DNA of 64,000 nucleotides, taken from the NCBI RefSeq assembly GCF_001528745.1, contig NZ_BCNS01000060.1, forward strand, positions 1-64,000, read 5' to 3'. Shown here one piece after another: positions 39,192-48,911 of this stretch; position 1 is the first letter of the stretch, and each line of letters begins with the position of its first letter. Under the pieces are notes generated by a model. It ran no database searches and was not told the origin of the DNA. It was given only the letters and a program-made list of their open reading frames with translations. Origin of the DNA: Marinobacterium profundum. Its GTDB lineage: Bacteria > Pseudomonadota > Gammaproteobacteria > Pseudomonadales > Balneatricaceae. The position numbers and the translations under genes are program-made.

Positions 39192-39884
39192 ATGGATCTT
39201 CAGGGTTTCGGTCATCTATTGCTTTCCGGCGCCTGGGTCACAGTGAAGCTGGCCCTGACGAGCCTTGCCTTCGGCCTGTTGTTTGGCCTGATAGGTGCAG
39301 CGGCAAAGCTGTCGAACTTTCGACTCGCCCGTATTCTGGGCACCCTCTATACCACCCTGGTGCGCGGCATTCCGGAACTGCTGCTGGTACTGAGTATCTA
39401 CTTTGGCGGCTCCATGCTGCTGATGTGGCTGGCGAGCTTCTTCGGCTACACAGACTATATCGAGATCAGCGCCTTTGCCGCCGGTGTTGCGGCGCTGTCA
39501 ATTGCCTTTGGTGCCTATGCCACCGAAGTATTCCGCGCCGCCCTGATAGAGCTGCCCAAGGGGCAGTGGGAATCGGCCTACGCCCTGGGCATGTCGCGCC
39601 CGCAGACCTTCTTTCGCATTATCCTCCCCCAGGTCTGGCGCCTGGCGCTGCCGGGCCTTGGCAACCTGTTCCAGGTGCTGCTAAAGGATACCGCACTGGT
39701 GTCCGTCGTCGGCCTTGATGAGCTGATGCGCCAGGCCTATGTGGCATCAGGTTCGACCAAGGAGCCGTTTACCTTTTATATGGCAGCGGCCTTTATCTAT
39801 CTGGGCCTCACCGCCATTGCCACCGCCTCCACCATGCTGATGGAGCGCGCCAGCAACCCCGTCTCCCGCGGATCACGGGCATGA
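39192..39884 (+). CDS. Amino-acid ABC transporter permease (HisQ type)
   Basis: The product has 230 residues and five membrane segments. The conserved loop EAAxxxGxxxxxxF appears as ESAYALGMSRPQTFFRIILPQ, the contact site for the ATPase. The N-terminal RGIPELLLVLSIYFG is typical of HisQ/ArtQ. Confidence 0.93.
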   Translation: MDLQGFGHLLLSGAWVTVKLALTSLAFGLLFGLIGAAAKLSNFRLARILGTLYTTLVRGIPELLLVLSIYFGGSMLLMWLASFFGYTDYIEISAFAAGVAALSIAFGAYATEVFRAALIELPKGQWESAYALGMSRPQTFFRIILPQVWRLALPGLGNLFQVLLKDTALVSVVGLDELMRQAYVASGSTKEPFTFYMAAAFIYLGLTAIATASTMLMERASNPVSRGSRA

Positions 39885-39924
39885 ATCAGCCATACACCCG
39901 TATTAACATGCAAGAGGTTCCCCG

Positions 39925-40665
39925 ATGAGCTGGGACTGGAGCGTCATACTGAAATACCTGCCCAGACTGCTGGAAGGCACCTGGCTGACGCTGGAACTGG
40001 TGGCCATCTCGGGTCTGATCGGTATCGCTCTGGCGGTGCCGCTGGCACTGATGCGGGTATCGAACAGCCCCTGGGTGCGGGCCTTTCCCTTCGCCTATAT
40101 TTTCTTTTTTCGCGGCACGCCCCTGCTGGTACAGATATTCCTGATTTACTACGGCGCCTCGCAGTTTGAAGCCGTCAAGCAGTCGGTGTTCTGGGAGGTT
40201 CTGAAGCAGCCGTACTGGTGCGCCATCATCGCCTTTTCGATGAACACCGCCGCCTACAGCGCAGAGCTGATTCGCGGCGCCATTCAGGCCATTCCCAAGG
40301 GTGAAATCGAAGCCGCCGAGGCCCTGGGCATGAGCAAGCCCACGCAGATACGCCGCATAGTACTGCCACGGGCCTTTGGCATAGTACTGCCAGCCTACGG
40401 CAACGAGCTGATCCTGATGCTCAAGGGCAGCTCTCTGGCCTCCACCATCACGCTGCTCGACCTCACTGGCATGGCCCGCACCATCATCGCCCGTACCTAT
40501 ACGCCGCTGGAAATATTCCTCGCCGCCGGCGTCATCTACCTGCTGATCAGCGGTGTCTTTATCGGCTGTTTCCGGCTGCTGGAAAAACGCCTTAACCGCT
40601 ACCAGCACTACCGCCACCAGGTACCGGTGGAACTGACCAAGATAGACCCCCGCCTGCAGGACTGA
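39925..40665 (+). CDS. Amino-acid ABC transporter permease (HisM type)
   Basis: The product has 246 residues and about five membrane segments. FRGTPLLVQIFLIYYG and the ATPase-contact loop EAAEALGMSKPTQIRRIVLP mark HisM/ArtM. It is the last gene of the importer operon and forms a heterodimer with the HisQ-type subunit. Confidence 0.93.
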   Translation: MSWDWSVILKYLPRLLEGTWLTLELVAISGLIGIALAVPLALMRVSNSPWVRAFPFAYIFFFRGTPLLVQIFLIYYGASQFEAVKQSVFWEVLKQPYWCAIIAFSMNTAAYSAELIRGAIQAIPKGEIEAAEALGMSKPTQIRRIVLPRAFGIVLPAYGNELILMLKGSSLASTITLLDLTGMARTIIARTYTPLEIFLAAGVIYLLISGVFIGCFRLLEKRLNRYQHYRHQVPVELTKIDPRLQD

Positions 40666-41009
40666 TTAGAGGGAAACATCGACACTGCAGGATGGGTGAA
40701 ACCAACCGCAGCGACTGCTCGCGCAATCGGCTCGTACCTGAATTAAAGGCGGTGTGACCCATCAAGCGGGTATCAGTCAGCACGCGCCACCCGGCAACCC
40801 TGATGGGTTGCGTAGCCTGCCTTGCAATACTCTTTTTATTGCATGGATTTACGCCACTTAAGCCATTCTGCATCCTGCGAAACGCCGCTCCAGCATCAAG
40901 AGAACCAAAAAAAGCCCGCACAGGGCGGGCAAAGGACTACTTACGACTCACTTGCGGGCATGCAGACAACTGTTTTCACAGCCGCTGCATGCCCGAATCA
41001 GGACAATAC
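40666..41009. other. Convergent gap with terminator and long inverted repeat
   Basis: An 11-bp perfect inverted repeat (CGGGCATGCAG at 40955-40965 and its complement at 40985-40995) lies between the rubredoxin-reductase stop and a rho-independent terminator at 40907-40930. No gene is seen. Confidence 0.6.
40907..40930 (-). terminator. Terminator of the Rieske/ALDH/rubredoxin-reductase operon
   Basis: The minus strand reads GCCCGC, a short loop, GCGGGC, then T7. It lies about 80 nt after the last gene of the operon. Confidence 0.9.
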
Positions 41010-42380
41010 TCAGGCGACAGACTGCTCCAGCACCTGACCACAGCGGTCCAGCCACTGCTGGCGCTCGGACGTGAAATCTCCCGCCAGCACGAAACCGCGC
41101 AGGGTGCCACAGGCCTGTACGAAGAAGGCACGCATGCCGTTCTCCAGCGTTTCCACCTGCCATTTACCCTCGATATCCGCCGCCGGTGGCAGCAGCGTCA
41201 GGGGCAGGGCGGGCGTCTTCACTATCACCGGCATCAGCGGGTACTGTGCCATGGTCGGGCGCCCCAGCAGGGTGTCCGCCAGCGCCCGCATGCCGTAGTT
41301 GATCGGTGCTATATAGGGCAGCAGCTGGCCGTTGATCTCGGCACAGTCACCCAGGGCAAAGATGTCCGGCGCACTGGTGCGCATGCCGCCATTGATAACG
41401 ATGCCGCGGTTAACCTTGATGCCGGCCGCTTCCGCCAGCGCCATGCGCGGACGCAGACCCACCGCCGAAATCACCAGGTCAGACTCAAGTTCGGTGCCAT
41501 CGCGCAACTGCAGACGATAACTGTCACCCTCGCGCTCAATACGCTCAACGGTATTTTCCAGATACCAGCTCACACCCTGTGCTGACAGCCGCTGTTGCAG
41601 CTGCTCGCCCAGGGCCTGCGGCATCAGCCGATCCATGGGCCAGGCGGTGAGACCCACCACATCAACGCTGTAACCGGCGCCGGCCAGATCATTGGCAAAC
41701 TCGCAGCCAATCAGACCGTTGCCGATGATGGTGACACGCTTGCAACCGTCCAGCTGGTCACGCATCAGGCGGTAATCCTGCAGATCATTCACACTCAGCA
41801 CGTCCGCTGCCCCCGTACCAGGGATCGGCAAACGAATCGGCTCGGCACCCAGGGCCATGACCAGCTTGCTGTACTGCAACTCACCCATATCGGTTTGAAG
41901 CAGGTGTTTCTGTACATCAATACTCTTTACGCGGCAGCGCGTATAAATGCGGATATTCAGACGCGCTTCTATCTGCAGCGGTGTTTCACTGACCAGATCC
42001 GTCGCCGATTTTTCACGTGCCAGCGCGTTGGACAGCGCAGGCTTGGAGTAGTGGTGGCCATCATCCGTGGTAAACAGCACTATCGGTTTTTCCGGGCTGC
42101 GCTGGCGCAGCGCCTCGGCCATACCGTAACCGGCGTAGCCGCTGCCGATAATCACTACAGGCGGCTCATTGCTGATCACCGCAGCCGCAATCGCATCCGC
42201 CGGTTTCGCGCTCGCCGTAATTTCGATCATCTCGAAATCCGCCTTGCCGACGCCGCAGTCCGGGCAGATCCAGTCTTCGGGTACGTCTTCCCAGCGGGTA
42301 CCGGCGAGGATGCCGTCCGACGGCCAGCCCCTGGATTCGTCGTAAATCAGTCCACAGATGATGCACAGCCACTTTTTCAT
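41010..42380 (-). CDS. Rubredoxin - NAD(P)H rubredoxin reductase fusion
   Basis: The product has 456 residues. Residues 1-54 are a rubredoxin with the iron ligands C6, C9, C39 and C42 (CIICG, CPDCG). From about residue 74 follows an FAD/NAD(P)H reductase with [17 protein letters not shown] for [19 protein letters not shown] for NAD(P)H and [10 protein letters not shown]. Electrons should pass from NAD(P)H through FAD to the attached rubredoxin. It is third in a same-strand row after the Rieske oxygenase and aldehyde dehydrogenase, 100 nt from the latter, and no other oxygenase reductase is nearby. It may therefore be the electron donor for the oxygenase; that is inference. Confidence 0.92.
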   Translation of the reverse strand: MKKWLCIICGLIYDESRGWPSDGILAGTRWEDVPEDWICPDCGVGKADFEMIEITASAKPADAIAAAVISNEPPVVIIGSGYAGYGMAEALRQRSPEKPIVLFTTDDGHHYSKPALSNALAREKSATDLVSETPLQIEARLNIRIYTRCRVKSIDVQKHLLQTDMGELQYSKLVMALGAEPIRLPIPGTGAADVLSVNDLQDYRLMRDQLDGCKRVTIIGNGLIGCEFANDLAGAGYSVDVVGLTAWPMDRLMPQALGEQLQQRLSAQGVSWYLENTVERIEREGDSYRLQLRDGTELESDLVISAVGLRPRMALAEAAGIKVNRGIVINGGMRTSAPDIFALGDCAEINGQLLPYIAPINYGMRALADTLLGRPTMAQYPLMPVIVKTPALPLTLLPPAADIEGKWQVETLENGMRAFFVQACGTLRGFVLAGDFTSERQQWLDRCGQVLEQSVA

Positions 42381-42480
42381 TCTTTAGTCCTCTTGTCCGC
42401 CCGCGGCATTAACAAGCTGCAGGTCCGGTGCCACTGGAGCCGGGCGCAATGCACCGGCCTCAGCAGGCGCCTTTTATTAT

Positions 42481-43926
42481 TTAACGTGCGACGCGAATCG
42501 CCACGTTCTTGGTGCGCACATAGCTGTACAGCGCTTCCTGGCCCTTCTCGCGACCATAGCCCGACAGGCCATTGCCACCGAAGGGTGTCTCTATACCGCC
42601 GGCAAACCATTCGTTAACGAACACCTGACCGGCATCCAGCGCACGGGAGGCACGCAGGGCACGACTGATGTCCTGGGTGAAAACGCCTGCGACCAGTCCG
42701 TAGTCGGTGTTGTTCGCCAGTGCGTAAGCCTCTTCTTCAGTATCAAAGGGGGTGATCGCCACGACCGGACCAAAGACTTCGTCGCCAAACAGGCGCATGT
42801 CGGTGGTCACATCGGCGAATACCGTCGGCTGTACGAAAGCTCCCGGCAGACCGGCTGCCGCCGCGCCGCCACACACCAAACGGGCACCGTCCTCGATTGC
42901 CTGCTGGCAGATTTCCAGAATGCCGTCACGCTGGCCCATGGAGACCACCGGCGTCACGTCCGGGTTGTCCTTGCCGGCACCGATGCTCAGGCTGGAGGCC
43001 AGCTCCGACACACGGGCCACCACCTCGTCATAGATATCGCGCTGCACCAGCAGGCGGGACATGGCCGAGCAAACCTGACCTGCATTGAAGAAGATGCCCC
43101 AGCGCACACTGCTGACCAGCTGATCCAGATCCGCATCCGGGAACACCACAGCCGCAGACTTGCCACCGAGTTCCATTACGCAGGGCACGGCGTTTTCAGC
43201 GGCAGAACGCATGATGGCGCGCCCGGTCGGTACTGAACCGGTGAACACGACCTGGTTGGTTTCCTTGTGCGCCACCAGGGCAGCACCGATTTCACGCCCT
43301 GGGCCCGCCAGAATGCTCAGCGCGCCTTTCGGGAGCCCCGCCCGTTCGCAGGCCGTGGCCAGTACGGTAATCGCCAGCGGCGACAGCTCGGGGGACTTGA
43401 CGATCACGGCATTGCCGGCTGCCAGCGCCGGTGCCAGGGAGCGGGCACAGATAGATACCGGGAAGTTCCAGGGCACGATCTGCACTGAAATACCCTGGGG
43501 CTCATAGCTGGTGAAATCGACGTAGTCTTCACCCAGCGGGATGGACTTGCCTTCGATCTTGTCCGCCATGCCGGCGTAGTATTCGAAATACCGCGCCGCT
43601 TCGCTGACTTCGTCGCGGGCATCGTTGATCGACTTGCCGTTCTCGCGCGATGCCAGTACCGCCGCATCGTCTACCAGGGCGCGAATTTCGGCGCCAATAC
43701 GGTACATGAGTTCGGCACGCTGGGCCGGACGCTGACGCGTCAGGCGACCTTCGCGCACGCATTCACGCGCCGCTGTAATGGCGCGCTCGGCGTCGTCCAG
43801 GGTGGCGCTGGCGATGGTGGCGAAAACTTCATTGGTGGACGGATCGCGCACTTCAATGGCGCTATCGCTATCGACCCAGTCGCCGGCGATAAAGTTGAGC
43901 CAGTGGTTGGTGTTGGAATTCAGCAT
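42481..43926 (-). CDS. NAD-dependent aldehyde dehydrogenase (betaine-aldehyde / semialdehyde type)
   Basis: The product has 481 residues with conserved EPQGISVQIVPWNFP, ELGGKSAAVVFPDADL and the catalytic Cys in FFNAGQVCSAMSR. The general class is that of betaine aldehyde and succinic or malic semialdehyde dehydrogenases. Between a Rieske oxygenase and its presumed reductase, it probably oxidises the aldehyde released by oxidative cleavage of a quaternary amine, for example malic semialdehyde from carnitine. The exact aldehyde is not readable from sequence. Confidence 0.9.
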   Translation of the reverse strand: MLNSNTNHWLNFIAGDWVDSDSAIEVRDPSTNEVFATIASATLDDAERAITAARECVREGRLTRQRPAQRAELMYRIGAEIRALVDDAAVLASRENGKSINDARDEVSEAARYFEYYAGMADKIEGKSIPLGEDYVDFTSYEPQGISVQIVPWNFPVSICARSLAPALAAGNAVIVKSPELSPLAITVLATACERAGLPKGALSILAGPGREIGAALVAHKETNQVVFTGSVPTGRAIMRSAAENAVPCVMELGGKSAAVVFPDADLDQLVSSVRWGIFFNAGQVCSAMSRLLVQRDIYDEVVARVSELASSLSIGAGKDNPDVTPVVSMGQRDGILEICQQAIEDGARLVCGGAAAAGLPGAFVQPTVFADVTTDMRLFGDEVFGPVVAITPFDTEEEAYALANNTDYGLVAGVFTQDISRALRASRALDAGQVFVNEWFAGGIETPFGGNGLSGYGREKGQEALYSYVRTKNVAIRVAR

Positions 43927-44029
43927 GGGAAAGCTACCCGTGAGTCTTGTGACAGAAGAAGCCCTGAAATGAGGCCAGCCGCGCAGATTTCATAACCTGG
44001 CGACCGGCTTCAGGTGCTCGAGGGTAGAA

Positions 44030-45214
44030 TCAGCCCTGGGCCGATTCGGTGTACTTGTTGGCAACCCAGGTGTGGAAATGGTGGGTTGGTCCGTCCAGTA
44101 CCGGCGAGAAGACGCCACCGGCATAGCCCGGCGACTTGCGACCGGCCTGCATGCCTTCGACCGCGAAAACGTCTTCGCCAAAGACCACTTTCCAGGCTTC
44201 CAGCACGGCCTGGCGGCAGGCGGAATACTCGTCGCCGCAGGCTTCTTCGCCGACGTAGAACAGGCGCAGATTTTCCAGCGTGCGGTTATGGGCACGGGGC
44301 TCCAGAATAATGGTGAAGAAGTGGTCGGCCTGAATACCCAGCAGTACGTTGGGGTACAGAGACACATATTCAGCCTGGCGCAGCTTGTCCTGTGGCCAGT
44401 CGGCGAAGCGCGGCAGGTGAGTGCCGGCGACATCGGACAGGTTGTAGGTGTAGCTGCCCTGGCCAGACATGCCCTCGCTGACCACCAGGTTGTAGTGCTG
44501 ATCCAGCGGCGAGTAAGTGTTCAGGCTCGGGTGTACCCAGGGCAGGTGGTAGGCTTCGCAGTAGTTCTCGATAGCCAGCTTGTAGTTGCAGTTCACTTCC
44601 AGCTGCATCTGGCTGCCGGTCTGGGCGATGTGCAGGTTGTTCCAGCCATCCTTGCCGCAGAACTCGCTCCAGCGCTGTGTCAGCGGCGCGATAAAGTCGT
44701 CGAACGATTGTGCATCACCGGACAGGTTAATAAACACCATCCCCATCCAGACGTGGGAGCGCACAGAGCGCAGGCCATGCTTTTCACACACAAAACCTTC
44801 GGCCTTGTGAACGCCGACGCCGCCGATATGCGGAGTGCCCTTGAGGTTGCCGTTCAGGTCGTAGGTCCAGGAATGGTACGGGCAGCGCACCATGCCTTCG
44901 ACTTCGGTTTCCTCACGCAGCAGAATCATGCCGCGGTGGCTGCAGACGTTGTGGAAGACGTTGAACTCACCGTCGCGGTTGCGCATGATCGCCAGCGGCA
45001 GACCCATGAAATCCACTGGTTTGGCGAAGCCGTTACGCGGCAGATCGCTGGTGTAGCCAACGGCGGCCCAGGTCTTGCCCAGCACCTCTTCACGCTCAAA
45101 CTCGAAGTAGGCGGGATCGTCATAGACAGCATTCGGCATGCCTGAGGCATCGGCAATCGGCTTGCGTACGCTGTCCAGGGTTGCCATCGGAATCATCTGA
45201 GACTTGATTGTCAT
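44030..45214 (-). CDS. Rieske non-haem iron oxygenase alpha subunit, carnitine/betaine-type
   Basis: The product has 394 residues. The Rieske cluster ligands are C91, H93, C111 and H114 (CSHRG, CPYHSW). The mononuclear iron site is E220-x2-H223-x4-H228 (ENYCEAYHLPWVHP), with D348 in FGEDVFAVEG as the likely third ligand. A Glu at 220, where ring dioxygenases carry the bridging Asp, is also seen in quaternary-amine oxygenases such as CntA/YeaW. The ATG at 45214 has GGAGA upstream; the frame is open to 45325. The BCCT transporter diverging from it supports a quaternary ammonium substrate. Carnitine, glycine betaine, choline and stachydrine are all possible. Confidence 0.88.
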   Translation of the reverse strand: MTIKSQMIPMATLDSVRKPIADASGMPNAVYDDPAYFEFEREEVLGKTWAAVGYTSDLPRNGFAKPVDFMGLPLAIMRNRDGEFNVFHNVCSHRGMILLREETEVEGMVRCPYHSWTYDLNGNLKGTPHIGGVGVHKAEGFVCEKHGLRSVRSHVWMGMVFINLSGDAQSFDDFIAPLTQRWSEFCGKDGWNNLHIAQTGSQMQLEVNCNYKLAIENYCEAYHLPWVHPSLNTYSPLDQHYNLVVSEGMSGQGSYTYNLSDVAGTHLPRFADWPQDKLRQAEYVSLYPNVLLGIQADHFFTIILEPRAHNRTLENLRLFYVGEEACGDEYSACRQAVLEAWKVVFGEDVFAVEGMQAGRKSPGYAGGVFSPVLDGPTHHFHTWVANKYTESAQG

Positions 45215-45907
45215 AGCGCTTATCTCCACACAGGGCCTGCACTTGGGAAGGCTGCTGGTTTCTCTTATAGACCGACAAGTACATGCCACTGGCGATGTCA
45301 CCGTCGAGACTCTGTTTGAACGCATAGTACTGAATACAAAATCGCCCGGACAAACGACTTTTCAGCCCCGGGGTCATGATAAAAACTCACAAGTCTGCAA
45401 ACGCCTGAGTTTACGAGGAAATTTCCCTTCAACGCACAGGGACATAGGCAAGAACGGGGCGATTTATGAGGGTTTAACAGGCTGGAGCCCGGCCTCAAAG
45501 GTCACAGGCAGCCGCCGCGCTCACCACTGGGGACAGCACAGAAAACATGATAAAAGGTAATGCCCTGGCTCAGGGCTGCGGCTTGCTTTGATGCTGCTGA
45601 GACGAGCATGACTGTTCGTTTTTTGACCACCTCTATGCCTGCAGGCCAGCCATACAGGCTGCTGCAGCACTGAACGCTGGCGGCAATACTGTGCCACTGC
45701 CTCAGTGAATCTCACAGTGTCATTACAAAAACTCATTAGCTGGGGGTGAAAAAGTCGTTTGATCTGGATCAAGCTTTTGCACAAGATGGCGCCATCGCGA
45801 ATTCCGGTTCGTAGCGACCTTCCAGGCGCACTTTTCACGGCCCGTATCCGGCTTTGCAATCAAGCCTGCGGTCATGACTTTATATAATAAGCAAGGTGGA
45901 CAAAGCG
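45215..45907. other. Long divergent control region between the oxygenase and BCCT genes
   Basis: About 690 bp with no convincing gene. It contains a perfect FNR/ANR-type box at 45759-45772 and a TATAAT at 45883-45888 close to the BCCT start. Short open frames here lack family resemblance and ribosome sites. Confidence 0.5.
45759..45772. promoter_or_regulatory. FNR/ANR-type box
   Basis: TTGATCTGGATCAA is a perfect match to TTGAT-N4-ATCAA, centred about 142 nt before the BCCT start codon. It suggests oxygen-responsive control of the transporter or the divergent oxygenase operon. Confidence 0.6.
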
Positions 45908-47611
45908 ATGAGATCCGACAGCGGACTTGTGCGAGGCGTAGACCCTATCGTCACCCTCATTTCCATGATGGTGGTGATTGGTTTCGTTATTTATTGCGGC
46001 CTGCAGGCCGAAGCGGCAGGCGCCTTGTTCCAGCAAGTGTCCGACAATATCCTCAACAACTTCAAATGGTTCTACCTGAGCGTCGTCACCGGCGTACTCG
46101 GACTGCTGATCTACCTGATGTTCAGCCGCTACGGCAATATCCGCCTCGGCCGGGACGATGAAAGACCCGAATTCAGCTACCGTTCCTGGCTCGCCATGCT
46201 GTTCAGCGGCGGTATGGGTATTGGCTTGATCTTCTGGTCCGTGGCAGAGCCCATGTGGCACTACGCCGGCAACCCCTTTGCCGCCGCGGGCCTCAGTGAT
46301 GAGGCCGCCGCCACCGCCATGCGCATTACCTTCTTTCACTGGGGTCTGCACCCCTGGGCCATCTTTATTATCGTCGCCCTGACCATGGCGTATTTTGCCT
46401 ATCGCAAGGGTCTGCCGCTGACCATGCGCTCGGTGCTCTACCCGCTGATCGGTGATCGCATCTATGGCCCCATCGGCCATACGGTGGATATCCTCACCGT
46501 GGCGATCACCGCCTTCGGCGTATCTCAGTCCCTGGGACTGGGTGTCATTCAGATGAACACGGGCCTCAACAACGTCTTCGGCATGGATATCAGCATTGGC
46601 AATCAGCTGATCATGATTGCCGCCATCAGCTTCCTGGCGATTCTGTCGGTGGTGTCCGGTGTCGGCCGCGGCATCCGCCTGCTGTCCGAGTGGAACATGC
46701 TGCTGTCGATCATTCTGGTAATCGCCGTACTACTGATAGGCCCAACCCGCTATATTCTGCACACCTTTATCGAAAGCACCGGCGACTATGCCAGCAACCT
46801 GATCACGCTGAGCACCTGGAGCGACGCCCAGGCGGATTCGGGCTGGCAGAACTGGTGGACCGCCTTTTACTGGCCCTGGTGGATGACCTGGTCACCCTTT
46901 GTCGGCATGTTTATCGCCCGCATTTCCCGTGGTCGCACCATTCGCGAGCTGATCGTCGGCGCCCTGCTGGTGCCGACCCTGGTGACCTTTATATGGATGT
47001 CGGTGTTTGGGGGCTCGGCGCTGAAAATGGAACAGCAGGACCGCGTTGCGCACCAGGAGCTGGTTGAAGCCGGTAGCCTGAGCGGCGAGGCTGCTGAGTT
47101 TAATGGCGGCGAAATCCTGCTGGCCACCAAGGCTGAAACCACTTCGGCGATCTTTACCCTGTTCGAGAAGCTGGATTCCGGCACCCTGGGGCAGGCGCTA
47201 ATGGTTCTGGTGACTTTACTGCTGGCCACCTACTTCATCACCTCGGCGGACTCGGGCACCCTGGTGCTCTGTACCCTAAGTACAAGGGGCAGCATGGAGC
47301 CACCGCTTGCGCTGCGCATTATCTGGGGTGCCATGCAGGCCTTTATCGCCGGTGGACTGCTCTACGCCGGCGGCCTGAAAGCGGTACAAACCGCCTCCAT
47401 AGTTGCAGGCCTGCCTATAGCGGTGCTGACTCTGCTAATGTCCGTCAGCCTGATGAAGGCGCTGCGCGCCGAAGGGGGGCTGCTGCCTATTCCGCTCGGA
47501 CCACAGCGGGGCAACAAACCCCAGGCGGTAAACAGCGACGCCCACAGTGCCGCCACTGTCGCAGTCGGCGAAGCCCAGCCCGCCATGTTGCGGGCTAGCA
47601 ACGCAGGCTGA
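45908..47611 (+). CDS. BCCT family betaine/carnitine/choline transporter
   Basis: The product has 567 residues with twelve predicted helices. The substrate-binding Trp-rich helix reads AFYWPWWMTWSPFVGMFIARISRGRTIRE, the family signature; GGMGIGLIFWSVAEP forms the other part of the pocket. It should import a quaternary ammonium compound, either as solute or as food; the adjacent oxygenase operon favours food. The ATG at 45908 has AAGG 12-15 nt upstream; a GTG at 45896 is possible. Confidence 0.94.
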   Translation: MRSDSGLVRGVDPIVTLISMMVVIGFVIYCGLQAEAAGALFQQVSDNILNNFKWFYLSVVTGVLGLLIYLMFSRYGNIRLGRDDERPEFSYRSWLAMLFSGGMGIGLIFWSVAEPMWHYAGNPFAAAGLSDEAAATAMRITFFHWGLHPWAIFIIVALTMAYFAYRKGLPLTMRSVLYPLIGDRIYGPIGHTVDILTVAITAFGVSQSLGLGVIQMNTGLNNVFGMDISIGNQLIMIAAISFLAILSVVSGVGRGIRLLSEWNMLLSIILVIAVLLIGPTRYILHTFIESTGDYASNLITLSTWSDAQADSGWQNWWTAFYWPWWMTWSPFVGMFIARISRGRTIRELIVGALLVPTLVTFIWMSVFGGSALKMEQQDRVAHQELVEAGSLSGEAAEFNGGEILLATKAETTSAIFTLFEKLDSGTLGQALMVLVTLLLATYFITSADSGTLVLCTLSTRGSMEPPLALRIIWGAMQAFIAGGLLYAGGLKAVQTASIVAGLPIAVLTLLMSVSLMKALRAEGGLLPIPLGPQRGNKPQAVNSDAHSAATVAVGEAQPAMLRASNAG

Positions 47612-47630
47612 TTCAGGCTCTGCATAAAAG

Positions 47631-47668
47631 CACCGACCTTCGCTTTTGGCGAACGTCGGTGTTTTTAT
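47631..47668 (+). terminator. Terminator of the BCCT gene
   Basis: CACCGAC-C-TTCGC and GCGAA-C-GTCGGTG form a stem with one C-C mismatch around TTTTG, followed by a T-rich run (TTTTTATTT). Confidence 0.88.
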
Positions 47669-47813
47669 TTACAGAGTGCCAATCAGGGCGAGGAGCCGAA
47701 CAAGCGGCCTGCTACACTGCCCGCAAAACACCCGACTTGGTCTGTCCCCACACACAGGGCGCGACCGAGCCCCCTGATTAGCCGTCAAGATAATAAGAAA
47801 CGGAGAACTCTGC

Positions 47814-48761
47814 TTGAAGATCAAGCCCTTACCGCCCCTGAACAGCCTGGTGGCGTTCGAGTCCGCCGCCCGGCATCTAAGCTTTACCCAGGCCGCGCTT
47901 GAGCTGAGCGTGACCCAGGGCGCTGTCAGCCGCCAGATCCGTCATCTGGAGGAATACCTCGGGCGCAGTCTCTTCGTGCGCGACAAGCGCCAGCTGAGCC
48001 TCACCCAGACAGGCGCCGAATACTACGATAGCGTGCAGCAGTCCCTGCTGCTGATCTCCAGTGCGACCGGCGCCATAGTGCAGTGGCAGGGCAACCAGCA
48101 GCTTACCGTAGTCACATCCAATGCCATGGCCTCGCTCTGGCTACTGCCACGGCTGCCGGAATTCCAGGATCTGCACCCCGATATAGACGTGCGCATTCTG
48201 GCCACCGATTCTCTGCTGGGGCTGCGCAGTTCCGAATTCGATGTCGCGCTCTTCTATTGCCGCACACCGCCGGCGGGCCTGGTGGCAACACCGCTGTTCA
48301 ATGAAAGGGTGTTCCCCGTTTGCAGCCCGGCCTTTCTGCAGCGCTGCCGCAGTGCTGATGGGCAGAGCACTGAGGATATTCTGGGTACCACCCAGCTGTG
48401 GCTGGATTCAGGGGAGGACTGGCTCAACTGGAATCAGTGGTTCAGCGCCGCGGGTATTGCACCACAGGAACCGCGTCGCCGTCTGAACCTGAACAACTAC
48501 GCCATGCTGGTACAGGCCGCACTTAATGGACAGGGCATAGCACTGGGGTGGGAACAGCTGGTGGCGGATTATCTGCAAAGCGGCCTGCTGGTGCGGCCCG
48601 TGGCGGTGGAGCTGAACACCACCGCCCGCTTTTACATGCTGGAACCCCAGGAACCCATGCGACGCAAGCCCGGCGTCGAGCAGTTTCGCCACTGGCTGTT
48701 GCAGCGGGTAGGGGAATGCGAGGCTATTGAGGCGCCTATCGAGACCTCCCAGACCGCCTGA
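47814..48761 (+). CDS. LysR-type regulator (GcvA-like)
   Basis: The product has 315 residues. The helix-turn-helix reads LPPLNSLVAFESAARHLSFT and GAVSRQIRHLEEYLG, the GcvA-like subgroup, followed by a periplasmic-binding-like effector domain. The start is TTG at 47814 with CGGAGAA upstream. It follows the BCCT gene on the same strand but after a terminator. It probably regulates the transporter and the divergent oxygenase operon, since LysR genes accompany known carnitine clusters. Confidence 0.9.
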   Translation: MKIKPLPPLNSLVAFESAARHLSFTQAALELSVTQGAVSRQIRHLEEYLGRSLFVRDKRQLSLTQTGAEYYDSVQQSLLLISSATGAIVQWQGNQQLTVVTSNAMASLWLLPRLPEFQDLHPDIDVRILATDSLLGLRSSEFDVALFYCRTPPAGLVATPLFNERVFPVCSPAFLQRCRSADGQSTEDILGTTQLWLDSGEDWLNWNQWFSAAGIAPQEPRRRLNLNNYAMLVQAALNGQGIALGWEQLVADYLQSGLLVRPVAVELNTTARFYMLEPQEPMRRKPGVEQFRHWLLQRVGECEAIEAPIETSQTA

Positions 48762-48825
48762 GGGCGGCAGTCCGGGAGGTCTCTGGTAATTGTAAACCGG
48801 CAGCTTTCACCTTGAACCTGCTTTT

Positions 48826-48908
48826 ACCTCGCACCTCGCACCTCGCACCTGCTCTTATGCTCTCTCTTGCCCCTAGCCCCTAGCCCCTGCTTTTACCTCG
48901 CACCTTAT
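48826..48908. repeat. Heptamer repeat tract (ACCTCGC x3 and TAGCCCC x2)
   Basis: ACCTCGC occurs in tandem from 48826 to 48850, then TAGCCCC units near 48874-48887, then ACCTCGC again. The same heptamers occur at the window's left edge and, inverted, at 53727-53760 and 61430-61470. The tract adjoins the stop codon of the small gene at 48912. Confidence 0.8.
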
Positions 48909-48911
48909 TTT

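Noticed and set aside
45521-45859. A 112-codon minus-strand frame in the oxygenase/BCCT gap
   Set aside because: It has no ribosome site and no family features, and it covers the FNR-type box; it is likely non-coding control DNA.
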